Part shown: piece after piece, positions 16,146 through 24,149 of the stretch | How the letters are laid out: the number at the start of each line of letters is the position of its first letter | Position numbering within the stretch: the first letter of the stretch is position 1 | Assembly: GCF_025993685.1 (NCBI RefSeq) | Contig: NZ_DAJPEN010000001.1 | Location: 3,596,001 to 3,660,000, forward strand | DNA: 64,000 nt | Reading direction: 5' to 3' | Origin: Bacteroides mediterraneensis | GTDB lineage: Bacteria; Bacteroidota; Bacteroidia; Bacteroidales; Bacteroidaceae | Notes under the pieces: generated by a model | The model's database searches: none | Seen by the model: the letters and a program-made list of their open reading frames with translations, nothing else | Told to the model about the DNA's origin: nothing | Translations under genes and position numbers: made by a program

Positions 16146-17633
16146 TCAGTTGTTATTCGGTGCGAAAAAGAAACCTGCCGGAAAGTGTGTATAGTTCTCA
16201 TACTTGGCTACCGGAGTTTCCGTACTGGCATCAAAATCAAACTCCCAGATTTGATTCGTAGTGAACTGGGCATACCCTTTGATGGTATTGATAAACACAT
16301 GTCCCGTCACAGGATGTACCGCCATACCGTTATACAGCAGACCGGCGTTGTCGTCGATATCGTTCAGCTCACAAAGCAGTTTTTCTGCCTCCAGTCCCGA
16401 AGCAGAATCCAACTCCTTGTTGTCATCAAATGTCATCCGGTAAATGGTCGTATTCTTGCCATCCACATAATAAAAATCTTTCCCCTTTACTGCAAAAGCC
16501 ACACCCGATGAGCCAACAAAAGGAGTCACATTAATCTGACGCTGGATAATGGCCTTCGAAGCCAGATTAAATTTACCAATCGCTTTCTTTCCGTTTCCCG
16601 TAGACATCAGCCAGAGGTCTCCGTCATCAGCTGCCTTGATACCCAGCACCGTATTGATGGGGCAGGATAGCTTAAATGGAAAACGGATGCTCTTGGCCTG
16701 GTCACTCTCCGGAGATATTTCCAGAATTCCGCCTACCAAACCTGTCTTATATGTGTAAACCTTTCCGTTCATCACCACAAACTGGCTTTTCGGAGCCTTT
16801 TCTGTTCCACTCACCAGTTTCAATTCCTTGGTCTGAAGATTCAAACGATAGATGCCCACATTGTCGCGCAGATACACATGTGCCTCATCCAGCACGGCAA
16901 TGTGCGTGGGCCAGTCAAGCCCCGGCAAATCCGTCTTGCTCAATGCCATTTCCTTTTTCAACGTCTTGGCATTCATTACAATCAGCATCCCGTCGTTCAC
17001 GAATTTGGTACCTACCGGATTCTGGTCGCCGTTCTGCGTAATGACATAAATCTTACCGTTGTAAAAAGCCATATCCTGCGCCACATTTCCCAGCTCCGTA
17101 CCGTTGACCGCCTTATATGCATCCCCTATCACATAACCTTCGGGCGTGATGTAAGTGAGCGAACCGTTTTCAGTCGTCATGTTTCCTTCATTCAGCACAA
17201 AGATTCCTTTCGGGTCGGTAAATGAATTCAGGCAATAGAACTCCACTGCCTTCGTCACCTCCTTGGTGTCCTCACCCACCGCCTTCAGCGTGATTTTCGC
17301 TTTCTGTACCGCCTCCGCCGAAGCCTTTACCATGACCGTACCCGCTTTCTCATCCAAGTCGGCCGTCCAACCTGAAGGCACATCAGCCACACTCACCGAT
17401 TTTACATGCTCTGCCGCATATTCCAGTTTGAACACCGAGTCTGGAGCCAACATCACCGGATATACACTGTCCAGCTTGGTTTTCAGTTCAAAAGAAACAG
17501 GCTGCCCTGCAGGAGGAGGGTTATCCCCATTTCCAATGCCTTTCTCTTTACTACAACTACCAGCCAGCAAAGCCACAACAAGCAAAAGTGCGGCACTGGC
17601 GTTCTTCACATTAAACAAATCCTTTAATTTCAT
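16146..17633 (-). CDS. DUF5074/YncE-like beta-propeller lipoprotein, B12 operon
   Basis: 495 residues with a lipobox LLAGSC. An Ig-like N-terminal portion (about 45-135, VSFELKTKLDS to FYCLNSF) precedes a propeller beginning GIFVLNEGNM, then YKAVNGTELGNVAQDMAFYNGKIYV split over two blades. The GIFVLNEGNM signature is almost identical to GMFVLNEGNM of the BtuG-like protein in the same operon, so the two are paralogues. The extra Ig-like domain may act as a spacer from the membrane. Corrinoid binding is inferred. Confidence 0.78.
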   Translation of the reverse strand: MKLKDLFNVKNASAALLLVVALLAGSCSKEKGIGNGDNPPPAGQPVSFELKTKLDSVYPVMLAPDSVFKLEYAAEHVKSVSVADVPSGWTADLDEKAGTVMVKASAEAVQKAKITLKAVGEDTKEVTKAVEFYCLNSFTDPKGIFVLNEGNMTTENGSLTYITPEGYVIGDAYKAVNGTELGNVAQDMAFYNGKIYVITQNGDQNPVGTKFVNDGMLIVMNAKTLKKEMALSKTDLPGLDWPTHIAVLDEAHVYLRDNVGIYRLNLQTKELKLVSGTEKAPKSQFVVMNGKVYTYKTGLVGGILEISPESDQAKSIRFPFKLSCPINTVLGIKAADDGDLWLMSTGNGKKAIGKFNLASKAIIQRQINVTPFVGSSGVAFAVKGKDFYYVDGKNTTIYRMTFDDNKELDSASGLEAEKLLCELNDIDDNAGLLYNGMAVHPVTGHVFINTIKGYAQFTTNQIWEFDFDASTETPVAKYENYTHFPAGFFFAPNNN

Positions 17634-17668
17634 GTTACTTTTGGTTTAAAAAATGTATGTTAAGTTGG

Positions 17669-18703
17669 TTAGTTTTTCAGCAGATGCAAGTCTTCCACCC
17701 CCATCACTTCCGTGGAACACTCTCCCAGCCAGCCGTTCACCTGATGCACTCCGGTATAAATTTTCACGAAATCCACGCCCGGCAGATGCACCGCCTTCCC
17801 GTGGGCATCCACTGCCCAGTCGATGTCGATGCAGGCTCCCTCCGTATCGTTCACGGCATTGTCGGCATAACCGTAGGCAAAACTGAACAGCACGAAATAA
17901 GGAGCTTCTTCCGTTCCGTGGTTCAGTCCGTTCTGCGGCAGACGGGTTCCTTTGAACGTCAGCTTGTCCGACTGAATCCACTGCGGGAAATACGGTTGGC
18001 GATGGTATTCGTTCTTGGGCAGATACCCCTCTCCCCCTTTGTTATCTGTCCAGCGGATGTATTGCGCCTCCTCTTCCTGCGTCTTCGGCTCCGCTTTCGG
18101 CTTATAGTACGTAATCTCGTAATCGGAATAGCAATGCAGGTCGTTCCCTACCGCCTTCGCTTCGGCATACCAAGGTTCCACCTCTCCTTTCTGGGCGCTG
18201 CCCTGAATCTCGTACCACTCGTCGGCATCCGGTTTGCCGTTGCCATTCTTGTCGTAGGCCACCAGAATCACGCCGGGTTCATAACTTCCTCCTTGCGCCG
18301 TACCGCTGGTAGCCGCCGAAGAATTGCCGTTGAAGGCATTGCCCAACACCCGAAAGTCCCGGCTGTCCGGCTTGTTCTCGATGGTATGGTCGAAACCGAC
18401 CACCACATAACCGCCGAAACCTCCCAGCGAAACCAGTCCCCGCTTGTTGTACCCGATAAGTTCCAGCACTTTCTGGTTCATGGTTTCCTGCGTGTCGCCC
18501 TCCTTAAATTCCGGCAACACATTGACAAACTGCCCCGGACAGGGCACAAACTCCAGTACCTTCGTAATGTAGGGAGTAGCCGGCACTTCCGGCTCTTTTT
18601 CCACCGGGTCTTCTTTCTCGCTGCGACAGGCAGATAAAAGGCCCCCGCATAACAGTACCATCCACAGAAGACGGCCTGCCAGACAAATGATTTTTTTCTT
18701 CAT
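17669..18703 (-). CDS. lipoprotein of unknown fold in the B12 operon, EF-hand-like loop
   Basis: 344 residues. The lipobox LLSAC gives a lipoprotein. I do not recognise the fold; the protein is annotated in relatives only as a cell-surface protein. A loop near the middle, DKNGNGKPDADE, has Asp1-Asn3-Asn5-Asp9-Glu12 spacing of a calcium-binding EF-hand or dockerin loop. Aromatic segments such as GFGGYVVVGFDHTI and DIDWAVDAHGKAVHLPG suggest a beta-sandwich. It lies between two propeller lipoprotein genes behind a cobalamin riboswitch. Described Bacteroides B12 loci carry accessory B12-binding lipoproteins (BtuG, BtuH); this may be another, but I cannot assign it to BtuH. Confidence 0.7.
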   Translation of the reverse strand: MKKKIICLAGRLLWMVLLCGGLLSACRSEKEDPVEKEPEVPATPYITKVLEFVPCPGQFVNVLPEFKEGDTQETMNQKVLELIGYNKRGLVSLGGFGGYVVVGFDHTIENKPDSRDFRVLGNAFNGNSSAATSGTAQGGSYEPGVILVAYDKNGNGKPDADEWYEIQGSAQKGEVEPWYAEAKAVGNDLHCYSDYEITYYKPKAEPKTQEEEAQYIRWTDNKGGEGYLPKNEYHRQPYFPQWIQSDKLTFKGTRLPQNGLNHGTEEAPYFVLFSFAYGYADNAVNDTEGACIDIDWAVDAHGKAVHLPGVDFVKIYTGVHQVNGWLGECSTEVMGVEDLHLLKN

Positions 18704-18742
18704 ATATTATTTATAATTATTACAAGATTCTTTTTCCACTTC

Positions 18743-19894
18743 CTAATAGAAGTCGGCCGAGGTAAAGGCAAAATGCGCCGGAATATCCCCGGTACGCACC
18801 TTCCATTTCAGCTTTCCTTCGGGAGAGAAACAATACAAATAACCGGGAGTCACGTAGTTGGTGGCATCCGACACGAAAATCTCCTTGGTTTCCGGATTCA
18901 CCCCAAGCCCGTAAGGAATGCTGATATCCTTCTCCGTGCCGTCCGTGATGAAATTCCGGGGAAGAATCTCCCGTTTTCGGGTGTCGTACAACGTGTACCG
19001 GATTTCATTTTTTCCCGACACATAGCTCCATTCCACACTAATCAGGTACAGTTCGTCGCCGTCCATGCACATCTCGCTGGCAGCCACTCCCAACCGGCCA
19101 ACCACCCGCTGTGCCTCCGGGTCGATGACAAACACGTCCGACTTCGTGCCGTAATAGTCCCCACGGGAACTGACGTAAATCAGTCCGTCGGGCGCCAGCT
19201 CCATCCGATGCAGGTTGATGGCCACATCAATGGTATTCACCACCTCGAACGTACCCAAATCGACCACCGACACCGTACGGTCGTAATTAGGGAAACGGTA
19301 ACCTCCCGAATTGGCCACATACAGCAGCCCGTCCTTGATAACCATCTCCTCCGGCTGGTAGCCCACCACCACCTCCCGGGTGATTTGCAAGGTATTCACA
19401 TCAAACTCCACAATCTTTCCCGGACGGGCATTGGGGTCAATCTGCACCGGACCGGCATACGAACTCACGTAAGCCTTGTCGCCCGCAAAAACGATGTAGC
19501 GGCAGTTGGTGACATTCACACTACCGATATGCTGTGCCGTACGCACATCCATCACCTCCACATAATGCGAACAGTTGATGACCGCATACAGCCGGTTGCC
19601 ATACACCTGCAGGTCGTTGCCCACATCACCCAGTTCCTTCACTACCTCCGGATTCCGCTCCGGATAAATATTGCGGGTGTAAAAACCGCTCCGGAAATCC
19701 AGAAAGTCGAGGGTACACTTGTTGCTTCCCATGTTGCCCTCGTTCAGGACAAACATTCCCTTTATCTCATGCGGACTGCCCGGACGACTGACGGCCTCAC
19801 TTTCCGAACGAAGCACTGGAAGGTCTTCCCGGCAAGCCGACCACAGGAACAGACAAACCGTCACCCACAGATATCTTAAAAATCTACGTCTCAT
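18743..19894 (-). CDS. btuG: BtuG-like surface beta-propeller lipoprotein
   Basis: 383 residues from the ATG at 19894; an in-frame TTG three codons upstream overlaps the receptor's stop. The short signal peptide ends FLWSAC. The body is a YncE-type seven-bladed propeller with repeated VVGxLGV, VVDLGTFEVVNTI and YVSSRGDYYGTKSDVFVID blades. Its position directly after a BtuB-like receptor and behind a cobalamin riboswitch matches BtuG, the extracellular lipoprotein that binds B12 with very high affinity and caps BtuB in Bacteroides thetaiotaomicron. It ends in AHFAFTSADFY. Confidence 0.8.
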   Translation of the reverse strand: MRRRFLRYLWVTVCLFLWSACREDLPVLRSESEAVSRPGSPHEIKGMFVLNEGNMGSNKCTLDFLDFRSGFYTRNIYPERNPEVVKELGDVGNDLQVYGNRLYAVINCSHYVEVMDVRTAQHIGSVNVTNCRYIVFAGDKAYVSSYAGPVQIDPNARPGKIVEFDVNTLQITREVVVGYQPEEMVIKDGLLYVANSGGYRFPNYDRTVSVVDLGTFEVVNTIDVAINLHRMELAPDGLIYVSSRGDYYGTKSDVFVIDPEAQRVVGRLGVAASEMCMDGDELYLISVEWSYVSGKNEIRYTLYDTRKREILPRNFITDGTEKDISIPYGLGVNPETKEIFVSDATNYVTPGYLYCFSPEGKLKWKVRTGDIPAHFAFTSADFY

Positions 19895-19899
19895 AAGTC

Positions 19900-21909
19900 T
19901 CAAAAGCTATATTGCACGATACACTTGAAATTGATTCCCGGCATGGGATAACACGTCACCACCTCATACTGCTGGTTGAACAGATTATTCACTTCCAGCG
20001 TCATCTTCAGCTCACCCGGCCCCCAGTCCAGCCGGCGGGCCACCGAGAAGTCACTCGTGTACCACGGCTGCTGGTAATTGACCGGGATATTGGCTTGCGA
20101 GGTATATCGCTCGCCGGTATAAATAAAGCTATAGTTGGTTTCCCATTTTTTCCAGTTGAAGTTGAGCACTGCCGAACCGCTGTGCCAGGGGATATACGGA
20201 ATCTGTCCCCCGTAAAACTCTGCCGTAGGGTCGGTAAAATCCTGTGCCTTCTGGTAGGTGTAGTTCACCCGGGCCGTCAGTATCGTATGCTTGCCATACT
20301 GCCATACACTCTGCAACGCCGCATCCACGCCCCGGATTTCCACCCGTCCCAGATTGACCATCGTCCAGCGGAAGAAGTTGGAAGTCGGGGTAGCCACAAT
20401 CTTGTTCTCCACCTCATTGTAGTACGCATCCACCTGCAGTTCCAGGTGACGCAGCCAGCTGCCGGTCCACGACTTGCCGTAAGTGAACCCCACATTAAAC
20501 TGGTCCGTAAACTCCGGCTTCAAATCCACGTTGCCGATAAAGGTATAATACAAATCATTCAGCGTAGGCATCCGGAAAATCCGCTTATAAAAGGCCCGCA
20601 AGTGAAAATCTTCCTTCTGAAAAGGCCGATACGAAGCAATCACTGCCGGTGTCCACTCCCGCTTATGCGGAGCCGCCCTTCCGGAGCCTTCCACCCGCTC
20701 CTGCACGAACGTGCCCAACAGACTACCCTGCAGCTTGAATCCGCGATAATCCAAAGCCGTAGCCACTGACACCATTTCCGTATGCCGGCGAGGATAGGCA
20801 AAGTCCGTCAGGTCGGCATTCAGCAGATTGAACTGGTAATCTGCCGACAGACTGACCTCCCAGAAAGGAGTCAGCGTCCAGCGGTTAGCCAGAGAAGCAT
20901 ACACTTCCTGCTGGTAATAATGATTGTTGGTGTACATCAGCGACTCGTCCTTGTGCGGATCGGCCAGGTAATGCAGGTAATCATACGCATATTTCACGTG
21001 CGCCATCAGACTGTACCAGTCGGCCACATCCTTCTTGAACGCCCCCTGCGTAAAGAAATTCGTATCCCACTGCCGGTCCTCGTGCGAGAACTTGTTGCGC
21101 ACAATCGCTCCCGGGTATCCCCGTTCCGAACGATACAAGTACGACTTCGCCCGCCAATAACCCCGCGGCAGTTTTCCATAAAAGCCCCCTTCCATCCGCA
21201 ACGCATTCACATCACCGTTCTGCCGCACGGCAGTGGTATCATACCCGTCCTGCTTGCGGTAGGAGAACTTATATTTTCCCGTGGTGTACAAGTATTCCGC
21301 ACTCCACGACGTGCTCACCTTCTCCGTCAGCTTCCGTTCCCACAGCAGGGAAGGATTGGCCAGCCCGAACGAACCCGTCTTGAAAGTCGCCTTGACATGC
21401 TGCAATTCTTTTCCGGAAAACACAGGCACCCGGGACTGCAAATAAATGGAACCTGCCGAACCGAAATCCTTGGCCGGCTGGAAAATGGCACTCTTCTGTC
21501 CGTTGTACAAGGTGACAGACTCCATATTGTCGAGCGAGAAACGTCCCAAATCGACCGTCCCGTTCTGGGCATTCCCCAGCTCCACGCCGTCGTAGAACAC
21601 CCCCACATGGTTCGTGCCCATGCTCCGGATATTGACCGTCTTCAGACCGCCCACACCGCCATAATCCTTTATCTGCAAACCCGAGAAATACCTCAGGGCA
21701 TCTGCCACGCTGTGCGACGACAGCCGACTGAGCTGTTCACCCGCCAGTTGCTGCACGGGTATCACTTCCTTGGGCAACGCACGTACCGTGACCACCACTT
21801 CGTCCAAATGCTGCAAACTGTCGAGCCTGCTCTGCGAACGAAGGGGCACAGCACTCCCTAGGCATAGGATACCCCCCAGCATGACAGACAGAAACTTCCG
21901 TCTACCCAT
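19900..21909 (-). CDS. btuB: BtuB-like TonB-dependent cobalamin receptor
   Basis: 669 residues, close to BtuB length. After a signal peptide (cleavage near RSQS) comes a TonB box (DEVVVTVRAL), a plug (SVADALRYFSGLQIKDYGG, NIRSMGTNHVGVFYDG) and a 22-strand-type barrel ending KCIVQYSF with the terminal Phe. The plug starts directly after the TonB box with no carboxypeptidase-like domain, unlike SusC. A cobalamin riboswitch occupies the leader, which gives the substrate. The next gene is BtuG-like and nearly overlaps. No inner-membrane BtuCDF genes are in the window. Confidence 0.88.
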   Translation of the reverse strand: MGRRKFLSVMLGGILCLGSAVPLRSQSRLDSLQHLDEVVVTVRALPKEVIPVQQLAGEQLSRLSSHSVADALRYFSGLQIKDYGGVGGLKTVNIRSMGTNHVGVFYDGVELGNAQNGTVDLGRFSLDNMESVTLYNGQKSAIFQPAKDFGSAGSIYLQSRVPVFSGKELQHVKATFKTGSFGLANPSLLWERKLTEKVSTSWSAEYLYTTGKYKFSYRKQDGYDTTAVRQNGDVNALRMEGGFYGKLPRGYWRAKSYLYRSERGYPGAIVRNKFSHEDRQWDTNFFTQGAFKKDVADWYSLMAHVKYAYDYLHYLADPHKDESLMYTNNHYYQQEVYASLANRWTLTPFWEVSLSADYQFNLLNADLTDFAYPRRHTEMVSVATALDYRGFKLQGSLLGTFVQERVEGSGRAAPHKREWTPAVIASYRPFQKEDFHLRAFYKRIFRMPTLNDLYYTFIGNVDLKPEFTDQFNVGFTYGKSWTGSWLRHLELQVDAYYNEVENKIVATPTSNFFRWTMVNLGRVEIRGVDAALQSVWQYGKHTILTARVNYTYQKAQDFTDPTAEFYGGQIPYIPWHSGSAVLNFNWKKWETNYSFIYTGERYTSQANIPVNYQQPWYTSDFSVARRLDWGPGELKMTLEVNNLFNQQYEVVTCYPMPGINFKCIVQYSF

Positions 21910-21943
21910 ACTTTTTCCGTACTAATTGAAAATCCAAATCGTT

Positions 21944-21973
21944 TTAACCACCTAATCCCACGAGTGTGGTTAA
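21944..21973 (-). promoter_or_regulatory. hairpin in the riboswitch expression platform
   Basis: TTAACCAC (21944-21951) and GTGGTTAA (21966-21973) form a perfect 8-bp stem between the aptamer and the btuB start codon, about 35 bases before the ATG. On the mRNA it is not followed by a U-run, so translational control is more likely than termination. Confidence 0.5.
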
Positions 21974-21980
21974 CATGTAT

Positions 21981-22155
21981 GATGGCAGGTCTTCTGACTT
22001 ACTCCCCTCCTGGAGCCTTCCCGATTGTGTTCAGTCATCAGTGGCATGAGTCTTTTCCAGCAGGTTGAATGGAGCTTACAGCAGCGGGACTGTTCAGGAC
22101 TTGCACCTGATTCCCTTTTCATCCGAGGGCCTGAACAGACACTCGGAACCATTCC
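21981..22155 (-). promoter_or_regulatory. adenosylcobalamin riboswitch aptamer
   Basis: Read on the minus strand the leader holds the conserved blocks of the cobalamin aptamer in order: AGGGAATCAGGTGCAAGTCC, then CCCGCTGCTGTAAG (B12-box region), GCCACTG, GGGAAGGC and AGTAAGTCAGAAGACCTGCC at the 3' end. Bound cobalamin should lower expression of the five-gene receptor and lipoprotein operon that follows. Boundaries are approximate to a few bases. Confidence 0.95.
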
Positions 22156-22159
22156 GATG

Positions 22160-22167
22160 CAAAGGTA
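22160..22167 (-). promoter_or_regulatory. -7 promoter element of the B12 operon
   Basis: On the minus strand TACCTTTG matches TAnnTTTG and lies just before the aptamer, placing the start of transcription near 22155. Confidence 0.6.
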
Positions 22168-22236
22168 ATACAATTTGACAAATTTTTCTTATAAAACGGA
22201 CAAAATATTTTATCTTGTTAAAAAAATCCTCTTATG

Positions 22237-22267
22237 TTGCCCATTTATTTCATTATTCGTAATTTTG
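22237..22267 (+). promoter_or_regulatory. arsR promoter with -33 and -7 elements
   Basis: TTG at 22237-22239, a 20-base spacer and TAATTTTG at 22260-22267 match the Bacteroidetes -33/-7 pattern. The -7 element overlaps the candidate ArsR operator, as expected for repression. Confidence 0.7.
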
Positions 22268-22271
22268 CGAA
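22256..22271 (+). promoter_or_regulatory. candidate ArsR operator 1
   Basis: TTCGTAATTTTGCGAA is a 16-base near-palindrome (TTCG-N8-CGAA) lying over the arsR -7 element. The same form recurs at 22644-22659 between arsR and the next gene. Confidence 0.65.
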
Positions 22272-22292
22272 CAGCAAACAAAGCAAAAGCCT

Positions 22293-22619
22293 ATGACTGC
22301 TAAAAAATACACAGAGGAACAAGAACGGATAGCCCGGTTTGCCAAGGCCATGGGCCATCCTGCCCGCATGGCCATCCTGCAATTCCTGCTACAACAGGAA
22401 AGCTGTTTCTTCGGCGACATCCACGATGAACTGCCGATAGCCAAAGCTACGGTTTCGCAACATCTGAAGGAACTGAAAGAAGCCGGACTGATTCAGGGAG
22501 AAATTGAGCCGCCCAAGGTGAAGTATTGCATCCACAAGGAAAACTGGGCACTGGCCCAGAAGATGTTTGCCGACTTCTTTGGACAGCCTGTTTGCAAGAA
22601 AAAGGGCTGCTGCAAATAA
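22293..22619 (+). CDS. arsR: ArsR-family arsenic-responsive repressor
   Basis: 108 residues with a winged helix-turn-helix: FAKAMGHPARMAILQFL, the recognition helix KATVSQHLKELKEAGL and the wing GEIEPPKVKYCIHKEN. Possible As(III) ligands are one cysteine in the helix before the DNA-binding motif (ESCFFGDI), one in KYCIH and a C-terminal cluster CKKKGCC; the classic CVC pair of E. coli ArsR is absent, so the sensing site differs. It is the first gene of the ars operon and should repress its own promoter until arsenite binds. Confidence 0.9.
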   Translation: MTAKKYTEEQERIARFAKAMGHPARMAILQFLLQQESCFFGDIHDELPIAKATVSQHLKELKEAGLIQGEIEPPKVKYCIHKENWALAQKMFADFFGQPVCKKKGCCK

Positions 22620-22643
22620 GCAGGCTCTTTTTTGTCCTAATCG

Positions 22644-22659
22644 TTCGTTGTTTTACGAA
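22644..22659 (+). promoter_or_regulatory. candidate ArsR operator 2
   Basis: TTCGTTGTTTTACGAA has the same 16-base TTCG-N8-CGAA form as operator 1 and the same TTTT core. It lies in the 65-bp gap between arsR and the ArsF-like gene, 25 bases before that start codon, where no clear -7 element is seen. Confidence 0.6.
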
Positions 22660-22684
22660 AGACTAACATAAATAAAAAAGAAAC

Positions 22685-23128
22685 ATGAAAAGAATGCTAT
22701 TTTTACTCGCCACCTGCCTTCTGCTCTCCTCTTGTGGAATGAATTCCCGGAATGAGACCACGGCACAAACGGAAACACAGACTGAAACCATCAAAGACGG
22801 AGTGGAAGTGCTCTATTTCCATGGGAAACAACGATGCGCCACGTGCATCGCCATCGAAAAGAACACCCGAGCTGTAACAGACAGCCTGCAGACCGTCTCT
22901 TCAGACCACACCGGACTGACTTTCCGCATCATCGATATCTCCAAAGCTGAAAACGAGGAGCTGGCCCGAAAATATGAAGTCACCTGGTCGTCCCTGTTCC
23001 TTGTACGCCACAAGAACGGACAAGAAACCGCCGAGAACCTGACCGAATTTGCCTTTAAAAATGCCCGGAAATCACCCGAGACTTTCCAGGCCGGACTGGC
23101 AAGGAAAATCCACGAAATGCAGCAATAA
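22685..23128 (+). CDS. ArsF-like thioredoxin-fold lipoprotein
   Basis: 147 residues. The lipobox LLLSSC anchors it outside the inner membrane. A thioredoxin-like domain follows a Thr/Glu-rich linker and carries CATC in FHGKQRCATCIAIEK, a CxxC redox site. It matches the proteins called ArsF in Bacteroides ars operons, described as a nitroreductase subunit for nitrophenyl arsenicals; from sequence I can only support an extracytoplasmic thiol-redox role. It is followed after three bases by the membrane partner gene, so the pair probably works like a DsbD-type relay. Confidence 0.8.
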   Translation: MKRMLFLLATCLLLSSCGMNSRNETTAQTETQTETIKDGVEVLYFHGKQRCATCIAIEKNTRAVTDSLQTVSSDHTGLTFRIIDISKAENEELARKYEVTWSSLFLVRHKNGQETAENLTEFAFKNARKSPETFQAGLARKIHEMQQ

Positions 23129-23131
23129 ATC

Positions 23132-23839
23132 ATGGAATGGCTACAAACCCTGCTCGACAACAGTTCCATCCCCGTCCTGACGGCTTTCCTGCTGGGACTG
23201 CTCACGGCCCTTTCGCCCTGCCCGCTGGCCACTAACATTGCCGCCATCGGATTTATCGGAAAAGACATCGAAAACCGCCGGCGCATCTTCCGCAACGGCC
23301 TGCTCTATACCCTCGGACGAATCGTAGCCTACACGCTACTGGGCATCATTCTCCTGCTGATTCTGCGAGAAGGTTCCAGCCTGTTCGGCATCCAGCAAGC
23401 CATCGGTATGTATGGAGGGCTGCTCATCGGTCCAGCACTCCTGCTCATCGGCCTGTTCATGCTGTGGGGAGACAAACTCAACCTGCCGCAGTTCGGTTTC
23501 CAGGGAAACGCCGAAGGACTGGCACGGAAAGGAGGATGGGGCGCACTGCTCATCGGCATCCTCTTTGCCTTGGCCTTCTGCCCCACCAGCGGTGTGTTCT
23601 ACTTCGGCGTGCTGATTCCTCTGTCGGCAGCTACCACCGCCGGATATTTGCTTCCCGCCGTATTTGCAGTAGCCACTGCCCTACCGGTTCTTCTGGCAGC
23701 TTGGATACTGGCCTTCAGCGCACAGCAGCTGGGAAACGTCTACGGGAAAATACAAACCCTGCAAAAATGGCTCTACCGCATTGTCGGGGCCATTTTCATC
23801 CTCATCGGAATTTATTATTGTTATCTCATGTATGTTTAA
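23132..23839 (+). CDS. ArsG-like DsbD/CcdA-type membrane protein
   Basis: 235 residues with about six membrane helices. Two motifs mark the DsbD/CcdA transmembrane electron-carrier fold: ALSPCPLATNIAAIGF in helix 1 and AFCPTSGVFYFG in helix 4, each with one cysteine for the intramembrane disulfide. Bacteroides homologues in ars operons are named ArsG and proposed as an efflux permease for aromatic arsenicals. The motifs fit better with passing electrons from a cytoplasmic thioredoxin, perhaps the small one at 23861, to the ArsF-like lipoprotein; both readings are inference. Confidence 0.82.
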   Translation: MEWLQTLLDNSSIPVLTAFLLGLLTALSPCPLATNIAAIGFIGKDIENRRRIFRNGLLYTLGRIVAYTLLGIILLLILREGSSLFGIQQAIGMYGGLLIGPALLLIGLFMLWGDKLNLPQFGFQGNAEGLARKGGWGALLIGILFALAFCPTSGVFYFGVLIPLSAATTAGYLLPAVFAVATALPVLLAAWILAFSAQQLGNVYGKIQTLQKWLYRIVGAIFILIGIYYCYLMYV

Positions 23840-23860
23840 CTTAAGCATAAAAAGACCATT

Positions 23861-24097
23861 ATGGAAATTAAAGTTTTAGGACCAGGCTGTGCCAAATGCA
23901 AAGCCACCTATCAGGTAATCGAAAAAGTCATCCGGGAAAATCACCTCGACGTAAAACTGACAAAAGTAGACGACATCATGGAAATGGTGAGCTATCACCT
24001 CATGACCACTCCGGCGGTAGTGATAGACGAGACCGTGAAAATCAAAGGCCGGGTACCGTCGGAAAAAGAAGTCAAGGAACTGTTGGGCATCGCCTAA
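23861..24097 (+). CDS. small thioredoxin-like protein (redox-active disulfide type)
   Basis: 78 residues, cytoplasmic, with the active site Cys10-Ala-Lys-Cys13 in GPGCAKCKATY and a cis-proline in MTTPAVVIDE. It belongs to the short thioredoxins like Methanothermobacter MtTrx that commonly sit next to ars permease genes. Its likely job is to supply electrons to the ArsG-like membrane protein or to the ArsC reductase. It follows the ArsG-like gene by 21 bases and precedes a 22-bp repeat array. Confidence 0.87.
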   Translation: MEIKVLGPGCAKCKATYQVIEKVIRENHLDVKLTKVDDIMEMVSYHLMTTPAVVIDETVKIKGRVPSEKEVKELLGIA

Positions 24098-24149
24098 GAG
24101 AAAACACGAAAATCTCCTGGCGAAGAAAGGATTCTTTCACCGCATTTTC

